Below, piece by piece: positions 34,612 to 39,678 of a stretch of 39,678 bases of DNA (position 1 is the stretch's first letter; every line of letters starts with the position of its first letter). Where the stretch lies: positions 1 to 39,678 of the forward strand of contig CALHWR010000003.1 in NCBI GenBank assembly GCA_938036665.1, read 5' to 3'. This DNA comes from an uncultured Collinsella sp. (GTDB lineage Bacteria > Actinomycetota > Coriobacteriia > Coriobacteriales > Coriobacteriaceae). The position numbers and the translations under genes were made by a program. The notes below the pieces were generated by a model, which was not told where the DNA came from, ran no database searches, and saw nothing but the letters and a program-made list of their open reading frames with translations.

Positions 34612-34693
34612 GGACGCTCCTTGGTTGTTGCCTGTTCAAGAGTGTCCCCAACGATTAGTCGTTTAAAAACGTCCCCAATGACTAGGCCGCTTG
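34612..34693. repeat. GGGGAC hairpin and tandem near-repeats in the flippase-pckA gap
   Basis: GGGGACGCTC (about 34612) pairs with GAGTGTCCCC (to 34651) with one mismatch. Immediately after, TCCCCAACGATTAGTCG and TCCCCAATGACTAGGCC form an imperfect tandem pair about 34 bases apart. The GGGGAC/GTCCCC arms recall the REP-like repeats of this window but the sequence is different, so this is either a decayed copy or another family. Confidence 0.6.
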
Positions 34694-34734
34694 CCTGCGA
34701 TTTTTGACCGTTGGGCGGGCTTGCCGCCCTTGCC

Positions 34735-34750
34735 GCAAAAACGTTTTTGC
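34735..34750. promoter_or_regulatory. Perfect 16-bp palindrome (LacI/CcpA-like operator) upstream of pckA
   Basis: GCAAAAACGTTTTTGC is fully symmetric with a central CG, the form bound by LacI-family regulators, and its core AAAACGTTTT resembles a cre site. It ends 74 bases before the pckA ATG, in the promoter zone, and lies after a GGGCGG/CCGCCC inverted repeat at 34713-34729. Carbon-source control of pckA is inferred. Confidence 0.6.
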
Positions 34751-34824
34751 ATATCGGGTACAACGGGCTTTACGTGAGTAAAGTGCGCGTCGTGTCCTCG
34801 TGTCGCGTTTTTAAAGGAGGCCCC

Positions 34825-36495
34825 ATGCCTGGTGTTACCCCTGCAGATGTTTTGTCCAACTTTGGTATTACGCTGGTCGAAGATCCCGCCGAGAATCAGC
34901 CCCGTCTGCTGGTCGATCTACCCGCCGCGGAGCTCGTCGAGCACGCTATCCGCCGCGAAGAAGGCCGCATGGCATCCAACGGCGCGCTGGTGATCGAGAC
35001 GGGGGAGCGCACTGGTCGTTCCCCCAATGACCGCTTTATCGTTGACACGCCCGACGTGCACGACAAGATCGCCTGGGGCGCCGTCAACCGACCGCTTTCG
35101 ATCGAGAGCTACGAGACCATCAAGGCCGGCATCGTCGACTACCTCAACGAGCGCGACGTGTTCGTCACCCGCGGCATGGCCGGCGCCGACCGCAACCACA
35201 CGCGCCGACTGCTCGTCGCCTGCGAGCGCGCCAGCCAGGCACTCTTCATTAAGCAGATGCTCGCCCGCCCGCTTGCCCGCGAAATCGCGCGCACCGGCGA
35301 GCCGGACTTCTGTGTGCTCGCCGCGCCGGGCTACCAGTGCGATCCCGCCATCAAGGGCCTCAACTCCAGCGCCGCCGTGGTCATCAACTTCCAGGAGCGC
35401 GTGATTTTGGTCGCGGGTACCGGCTACTCCGGCGAGATCAAAAAGTCCATCTTCAGCGTCATGAATTACCTGCTGCCCGTCGAGGACGACGTGCTGCCCA
35501 TGCATTGCTCGGCCAGTATGGATCCCGTCACGCACGAGACCGCGGTGTTCTTTGGCCTGTCGGGCACCGGCAAGACCACGCTTTCGGCCAACCCCACGCG
35601 CCTGCTGATCGGCGATGACGAGCACGGCTGGTCCGACATGGGCATCTTCAACATCGAGGGCGGCTGCTACGCCAAGTGCGAGGGCCTGGACGCGTTCCAC
35701 GAGCCCGAGATCTTCAATGCCGTTCGTTTTGGTGCCATCTGCGAAAACGTGGTGCTCGATGAGAACCGCAAGCCCAACTACGACGACATCTCGATCACGC
35801 ACAACACGCGCGTGGCATACCCTGTGGAGCACATTCCCAACGCGTGGACCAAGGGCATGGGCACCACTCCAAGCGTCGTGCTGTTCCTGACCTGCGACGC
35901 CTTTGGCGTGTTGCCGCCCATCTCACGCCTGACGGCCGATGCCGCCATGTACCACTTCGTGACGGGCTTTACGGCCAAGATCCCCGGCACCGAGGTCGGC
36001 GTCACCGAGCCCACGCCCACGTTCTCTTCGCTGTTTGGCGAGCCGTTTATGCCGCTCGACCCCATGGTCTATGCCAAGATGCTCGGTGAGCGCATCGCCG
36101 ACGGCCGCACGCGTGTGTACCTGGTCAACACCGGCTGGATTGGCGGCGGCTACGGCGTGGGCCATCGCATCGAGCTTGCCTACACGCGCGCCCTGGTGGC
36201 CCGCGCCCTCGACGGTACCATCGAGGACAGCGAATTCGTGCATGACGATATCTTTAACGTCGACATTCCCACCACGTGCCACGGCGTGCCCGACGGCATC
36301 CTGGTGCCGCGCCAGTACTGGCAGAGCACCGCGCGCTACGACGAGGCGGCGCACAACTTGGCCGTGATGTTCGAGGAGAACTTCGAGAAGAAGTACTCGC
36401 ACCTGCCCGAGTCCGTGAAGGCCGCCGGTCCGCACGCTCAGGTGCACGTCGACGCCCGTCATCGCGGCCGCGGCCTGCTGGGACTCCGACACTAG
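34825..36495 (+). CDS. pckA: ATP-dependent phosphoenolpyruvate carboxykinase
   Basis: The 556-residue enzyme interconverts oxaloacetate plus ATP with PEP, CO2 and ADP. Motifs are the substrate site GERTGRSPNDRF (60-71), the GYSGEIKK block (200-207), the P-loop GLSGTGKT (244-251) and the kinase-2 Asp pair in IGDDEHGW (263-270). The SGTGKTTLS form marks the ATP rather than the GTP type. The ATG is preceded by AAAGGAGG at 6 bases; a longer frame to 34711 crosses the promoter region and was rejected. In gut anaerobes this enzyme often runs toward oxaloacetate to save energy during sugar fermentation; that direction is inference. Slightly longer than E. coli PckA. Confidence 0.97.
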   Translation: MPGVTPADVLSNFGITLVEDPAENQPRLLVDLPAAELVEHAIRREEGRMASNGALVIETGERTGRSPNDRFIVDTPDVHDKIAWGAVNRPLSIESYETIKAGIVDYLNERDVFVTRGMAGADRNHTRRLLVACERASQALFIKQMLARPLAREIARTGEPDFCVLAAPGYQCDPAIKGLNSSAAVVINFQERVILVAGTGYSGEIKKSIFSVMNYLLPVEDDVLPMHCSASMDPVTHETAVFFGLSGTGKTTLSANPTRLLIGDDEHGWSDMGIFNIEGGCYAKCEGLDAFHEPEIFNAVRFGAICENVVLDENRKPNYDDISITHNTRVAYPVEHIPNAWTKGMGTTPSVVLFLTCDAFGVLPPISRLTADAAMYHFVTGFTAKIPGTEVGVTEPTPTFSSLFGEPFMPLDPMVYAKMLGERIADGRTRVYLVNTGWIGGGYGVGHRIELAYTRALVARALDGTIEDSEFVHDDIFNVDIPTTCHGVPDGILVPRQYWQSTARYDEAAHNLAVMFEENFEKKYSHLPESVKAAGPHAQVHVDARHRGRGLLGLRH

Positions 36496-36510
36496 CGTTG
36501 CTTCAGACCC

Positions 36511-36551
36511 AAAACCACCATAAAGGGGACAGGCACCTTTGTGGTGGTTTT
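36511..36551 (-). repeat. Palindromic REP-like repeat, copy B
   Basis: AAAACCACCATAAAG at the left pairs with CTTTGTGGTGGTTTT at the right with one mismatch. The core reads GGGGACAGGCACC, the reverse orientation of copies A, C and E. It lies 15 bases after the pckA stop and could act as its terminator; its right arm overlaps the next promoter. Confidence 0.95.
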
Positions 36552-36682
36552 ACTCGCGCGGATGACTCGGGTTACAATACGCCTGACATATTGCCCCCTT
36601 CTCCGGATGGGGGCAGCGTAAGCGCTCTTGTGGCGGCAGCGTAGGACTTTGAAGGTGGCCGCTGTAAGAGCGCTTTTTGTTT
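36549..36682 (+). promoter_or_regulatory. Promoter plus attenuator-like leader of the B3/4 gene
   Basis: TTTACT (36549-36554) and TACAAT (36573-36578), 18 bases apart, form a promoter. The transcript would fold into a hairpin GCCCCC/GGGGGC (36593-36614) and then a long hairpin AGCGCTCTT (36621-36629) with AAGAGCGCT (36666-36674), internally strengthened by CAGCG/CGCTG, followed by TTTTTGTTT. That is a full intrinsic terminator 38 bases before the ATG, as in attenuators, riboswitches or a stand-alone small RNA. No known riboswitch consensus was recognised. Confidence 0.7.
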
Positions 36683-36719
36683 AGACGCTCGCGTGGGGCG
36701 AATCGTGAAGGGAGCACGT

Positions 36720-37439
36720 ATGAAGGGCTTTGTTACCGAGAATTCGTTTTGGGAGCTGTTTCCGCAGGCGGCTATCGGCGTTGTGGTCGTAAAGGGCATG
36801 AAGCCCGCGGCCCAGATACCCCAGGAGGACGTGGATGCGATTGCCGCGCTGCTTGACCGCGCCAATATCGACGCGGAGCGCCATCTGACCAGCGATACTA
36901 TCAGCGAGAACGCACCGGTCAAGGCATGGCGTGACGCGTACCGTCTGTTCAAGACCAAAAAGGGCGCGCGTTGCTCAATCGAGAACCTGCTCAAACGCGT
37001 GCTCAAAGGCAAGCCGGTGGGCCACATTACGTCCGCGGTGGACATCTACAACACGGTGTCGCTGACCTACGCGCTGCCCGTGGGAGGCGAGGATTTGCAT
37101 GCGATCGAGGGTGACCTTCGCTTGAAGGTGACCGACGGTGGCGATGCGTTCCTGCCTCTTGGCGAGGAAGCGGATGACCCGACGCTGCCCGGCGAGCTCG
37201 CCTATATCGACGATGCAGGCGCCGTGTGCCGCTGCTGGAACTGGCGCGACGGCGTTCGAACGGCGCTGTCCGATGATTCGGCCGATGCGTTCCTGGCGAT
37301 TGAGTGCGTGGAGCCCGAGCGGATGGGGGATTGCCAGGCCGCGATCGATCGCTTAGCGGAGCTGCTCGAGCGCTATCTGGGAGCGACGGTTGTCGTTAAG
37401 ACGCTTGTGACTCGCGACAATCCCTGCGTGGAGCTGTAG
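36720..37439 (+). CDS. B3/4-domain protein (PheT-like tRNA-editing domain)
   Basis: The 239-residue protein is a stand-alone B3/4 domain, the module that in the phenylalanyl-tRNA synthetase beta chain removes wrongly attached tyrosine. Typical features are SENAPVKAWRDAYRLFKTKK (about 60-80), the SIENLLKRVLKGK helix and the NTVSLTYALPVGGEDL block that lines the editing pocket. Whether it edits tRNA or binds another ligand is not known. The ATG has GAAGGGAG 5 bases upstream. It lies behind a leader with a complete terminator hairpin, so expression is probably controlled by transcript ending. Single gene between two REP-like copies. Confidence 0.88.
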   Translation: MKGFVTENSFWELFPQAAIGVVVVKGMKPAAQIPQEDVDAIAALLDRANIDAERHLTSDTISENAPVKAWRDAYRLFKTKKGARCSIENLLKRVLKGKPVGHITSAVDIYNTVSLTYALPVGGEDLHAIEGDLRLKVTDGGDAFLPLGEEADDPTLPGELAYIDDAGAVCRCWNWRDGVRTALSDDSADAFLAIECVEPERMGDCQAAIDRLAELLERYLGATVVVKTLVTRDNPCVEL

Positions 37440-37467
37440 CGGCGCCTGCGGATCATGTTCGCCGGTC

Positions 37468-37508
37468 AAAACCGCCACAAAGGTGCCTATCCCCTTTGTG
37501 GTGGTTTT
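37468..37508 (+). repeat. Palindromic REP-like repeat, copy C
   Basis: AAAACCGCCACAAAGG pairs with CCTTTGTGGTGGTTTT with one G-T position. The core is TGCCTATCC, one base different from TGCCTGTCC in copies A and E. It follows the B3/4 gene by 29 bases and ends in TTTTT, so it can serve as its terminator. Confidence 0.95.
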
Positions 37509-37611
37509 TATGTTGATGGGTTAACAAATGGGGTATTTGGGTACGGGTGTCGGCTTATGCGACTAAGATGTTTACCCGTAAGCATTATGCAAGCGAAAGG
37601 CGGTCGTCACC

Positions 37612-38061
37612 ATGCAGCGGAACGACGAGACACGTTTCGAGGACTTTGTCGGACTGATCAGCGGGCTCTACAAGGAGATCCAGCGTATCAAGACGTCCGA
37701 AGGCGCAAGGCTGGGCCTCAAGGGCTCCGACGTTATGTGCCTGTACTATCTTGAGCGCAGCAAGGACGGCCTGACTGGCGCCGACCTCGCCCGCATGGCC
37801 GGCGTTACCCGTGCCGCCGTTTCGCGCACACTGGCACATCTGGAGGAGGGCGGCTACGTCGAGGTTGACGACTCGGGTGATGCGGCCGTCAAGTATCGTG
37901 CTCCGGTGCGCCTGACTGCCCTGGGCGGCGAGAGCATGAGCGAGGCCGATCGCATCATTCGCGAGGTGCTCGATACCACCGGCAAGGCCATGGGCGTGGA
38001 GCAGCGCGAGCAGATGTATGCATCGCTGCGCACGATCCTCAACACCCTGCGCGAGATCTAG
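37612..38061 (+). CDS. MarR-family transcriptional regulator
   Basis: The 149-residue protein has the MarR winged helix: a dimerising N-terminal helix (FEDFVGLISGLYKEIQRI), the helix-turn-helix TGADLARMAGVTRAAVSRTL (about 55-75) and the wing with GYVEVDDSGDAAVKYRAPV. The C-terminal helices (ADRIIREVLDTTGKAMG) complete the dimer. It would act as a dimer on palindromic DNA, usually with a small ligand. It is preceded by GAAAGGCGG. It lies 119 bp before the DegV gene on the same strand, which may be its target or partner; no operator could be assigned. Confidence 0.93.
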   Translation: MQRNDETRFEDFVGLISGLYKEIQRIKTSEGARLGLKGSDVMCLYYLERSKDGLTGADLARMAGVTRAAVSRTLAHLEEGGYVEVDDSGDAAVKYRAPVRLTALGGESMSEADRIIREVLDTTGKAMGVEQREQMYASLRTILNTLREI

Positions 38062-38180
38062 AGCCGCGCTGGCGCTAGCTTTCAGCCAAGAACTGCATCG
38101 TCCCGTTTGAGCGCGTACGCCGTGCCGGGACATTGCTGTCAAAATTCCCTGCGCGAGACCTGCGCAAGAAAGGATTCGTT

Positions 38181-39035
38181 ATGTCCGTCCGCATTATTAC
38201 CGATTCCGCAAGCGATATGTCGCCGGCGGAGCACCCCGCTCTGCGTGTTCTGCCGCTGTCCGTCACCTTTGGCACCGATGTGTATATGGATGGCGTCGAC
38301 ATCGATCACCAGCGCTTTTACGAGATGCTTGTGGAGCGCGATGAGCTGCCCAAGACCGGTCAGGTCAACCCGTACGCCTTTTCGCAGGCGATTGCCGAAG
38401 CGCGTGAGGCCGGCGATGAGGCCGTGATTATTACCGTGGGCGCCAAGCTCTCGGGCACCAACCAGAGTGCTCGTACGGCACTTGCCGAGGCGCCGGGCGG
38501 CGACATGTTCGTCGTGGACAGCAATAACGTGACCTTGGGCGAGCGCGTGCTGGTCGAGTATGCGCTGCGCCTGGTGGACGAGGGCCAGGGCGCGGCTCAG
38601 GTTGCGGCGGCTGTCGAGGCCGTGCGCGACCGCGTGGTCGTCATCGGCCTGCTCGAGACGTTGGAGTACCTGGTGCGCGGCGGTCGCCTGTCTGCTGCGG
38701 CCGGTGCCGTGGGTACGCTGCTCAACGTAAAGCCCGTGGTGGCTGCCGAGGACGGTCTGATCGTGCAGCTGGGCAAGGCGCGCGGTTCCAAGAACGGACG
38801 TAACCTGCTCAACCAGAAGGTCGAAAAGGCGGGCGGCATCGACTTTTCCATGCCGCTGGCGCTCGGCTATACGGGCCTTTCGGATGCGGTGCTCAAGAAG
38901 TATATCGAGGACAGCGCGGCACTGTGGGCTGGCCACACCGAGGGCGAACTGCCCGTTCACACCATCGGCGCCACCATCGGCACCCATGTAGGCCCCGGCG
39001 CCGTAGCCGTAGCCTTCTTCCAACCCGTTAACTAG
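38181..39035 (+). CDS. DegV-family fatty-acid-binding protein
   Basis: The ATG at 38181, with GAAAGGA 7 bases before it, gives 284 residues. The N-terminus IITDSASDMSP is the DegV signature; PLSVTFGTDVYMDGVDID and PKTGQVNPYAF follow in the usual order, with the lipid-contacting GAKLSGTNQSA and the LLETLEYLVRGGRL block of the second domain. DegV/FakB proteins hold a fatty acid for phosphorylation by FakA kinase; no kinase gene is in the window. Length is normal. A longer frame to 38133 lacks a ribosome site. Confidence 0.94.
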   Translation: MSVRIITDSASDMSPAEHPALRVLPLSVTFGTDVYMDGVDIDHQRFYEMLVERDELPKTGQVNPYAFSQAIAEAREAGDEAVIITVGAKLSGTNQSARTALAEAPGGDMFVVDSNNVTLGERVLVEYALRLVDEGQGAAQVAAAVEAVRDRVVVIGLLETLEYLVRGGRLSAAAGAVGTLLNVKPVVAAEDGLIVQLGKARGSKNGRNLLNQKVEKAGGIDFSMPLALGYTGLSDAVLKKYIEDSAALWAGHTEGELPVHTIGATIGTHVGPGAVAVAFFQPVN

Positions 39036-39045
39036 CCCACCTGCC

Positions 39046-39085
39046 AAAACCACCACAAAGGGGACAGGCACCTTTGTGGTGGTTT
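39046..39085 (-). repeat. Palindromic REP-like repeat, copy D
   Basis: AAAACCACCACAAAGG pairs with CCTTTGTGGTGGTTT-type right arm, core GGACAGGCA in the same orientation as copy B. It starts 10 bases after the DegV stop and ends 29 bases before the MGMT-family start. Confidence 0.95.
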
Positions 39086-39114
39086 ATGCTATTCCGGGTG
39101 GAAGGGAGCGAGCA

Positions 39115-39435
39115 ATGGCGTCTGAGGGCTTTTTTGAGCGGGTGTACGAGGTGGTCGAGCAGATTCCCGAGGGGATGGTCGCCACGTATGGTCAGGTGGC
39201 GCTGCTTGCTGGACGTCCACGAAGTGCGCGGTACGTGGGGTATGCCCTGCATGGCAATCCGCGCCCCGGCGAGATTCCCTGTCACCGCGTGGTGTTTGCC
39301 GATGGCCGCATATGCGATGGTTTTGCTTTTGGCGGTCCCGATGCTCAACGTGAGCTTTTGCTAGGGGAGGGTGTGGCGTTTAAGGACGACATGCACGTCG
39401 ACTTGGCCGCCTGTCGCTGGCCTGCAGGGCTCTAG
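39115..39435 (+). CDS. Single-domain MGMT-family DNA alkyltransferase-like protein
   Basis: This 106-residue protein equals only the C-terminal DNA-binding domain of O6-methylguanine-DNA methyltransferase. It retains Tyr25 in TYGQVA, an ARYVGYAL block that places the base-flipping Arg39, and the active-site motif PCHRVV with Cys56. Alkyltransferase-like (ATL) proteins of the same size usually have Trp or Ala in place of this Cys, so this one may still accept an alkyl group. GAAGGGAG precedes the ATG; the longer frame to 39076 lies in REP copy D. Flanked by two REP-like copies. Confidence 0.9.
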   Translation: MASEGFFERVYEVVEQIPEGMVATYGQVALLAGRPRSARYVGYALHGNPRPGEIPCHRVVFADGRICDGFAFGGPDAQRELLLGEGVAFKDDMHVDLAACRWPAGL

Positions 39436-39451
39436 CGGCTCTGCCGTGGTT

Positions 39452-39491
39452 AAAACCACCACAAAGGTGCCTGTCCCCTTTGTGGTGGTTT
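39452..39491 (+). repeat. Palindromic REP-like repeat, copy E
   Basis: AAAACCACCACAAAGG pairs perfectly with CCTTTGTGGTGGTTT, loop TGCCTGTCC, identical in core to copy A. It starts 16 bases after the MGMT-family stop. Confidence 0.95.
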
Positions 39492-39678
39492 AGTTTACTG
39501 GGGCTAACTTATGGAGAAGCTATGGCGGGCGATATTGATGCAGCAAAGTAAACCACGGTGAACTATATTGGTTTCAGCAACGGAGCAGGCAATAGGCGAT
39601 GAAAAAGCCTGCCCTGTTGAGTTTGATTCGCATTCCTCCCCTCTGTGCGATTCAACGGTGTACTTCGGGAACAGGCCC
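39492..39678. other. Right edge of window, no supported gene
   Basis: Only an inverted repeat AGTTTACT (39492-39499) / AGTAAAC (39548-39554) was seen. A plus-strand frame opening with ATGAAAAAGCC at 39600 runs off the end but has no ribosome site and no recognisable start of a protein. Confidence 0.4.

Noticed and set aside
39600..39678. Partial plus-strand gene at the right edge
   Set aside because: No ribosome site and only 26 codons visible; cannot be supported.

Overview
The window reads as chromosome of a high-GC anaerobic actinobacterium, most likely a gut Coriobacteriia of the Collinsella type. This is inferred from overall gene content and style (ATP-type PEP carboxykinase, short SerA/SerC pair, DegV, tandem histidine phosphatases, GC-rich codon use, many small palindromic intergenic repeats), not from a marker gene. 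No rRNA, tRNA, CRISPR array, integrase or transposase was found.

Layout. 1-2940: a zinc/cadmium-type metal resistance unit (ArsR/SmtB repressor, separate metallochaperone domain, P1B ATPase) with three copies of a repressor operator. 2941-5013: an accessory patch with a PD-(D/E)XK-like protein flanked by three copies of a ~30 bp repeat. 5014-12792: housekeeping and metabolic genes (DnaQ-like exonuclease, His-rich ten-helix metal exporter, YaiI/YqxD protein, HdeD-like membrane protein, nitroreductase behind an IdeR/DtxR-like box, two histidine phosphatases, short DUF1015 protein, M20 peptidase). 12947-13984: a second paralogue of the PD-(D/E)XK-like protein. 14332-16692: serC-serA serine synthesis. 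16828-17010: a small antitoxin-like ORF.

17391-29716 is a defence-type island, visibly more AT-rich than its flanks. Three tightly packed plus-strand genes encode a 1023-aa protein of unknown function, a 1771-aa DEAH helicase with zinc ribbons and a DUF1998-type C-terminal module, and a NERD-nuclease/SF1-helicase fusion. The first two resemble the two-gene type III Druantia arrangement (DruH + giant DruE helicase); the coupled NERD helicase is an extra component. Converging on it is a second two-gene unit: a GIY-YIG/DUF2075 nuclease-ATPase overlapping a MazG-like nucleotide pyrophosphohydrolase. This island is the best candidate for a new or variant antiphage system here.

29832-39678 returns to core genome: small acidic protein, CvrA/NhaP2-type antiporter, PPP-type phosphatase, polysaccharide flippase, pckA behind a perfect LacI/CcpA-like palindrome, a B3/4-domain protein behind an attenuator-like leader, MarR regulator, DegV protein and a single-domain MGMT-family protein. 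Five copies of a ~40 bp palindromic repeat (core AAAGGGGACAGGCACCTTT) sit in intergenic gaps, four of them in the last 3.2 kb.
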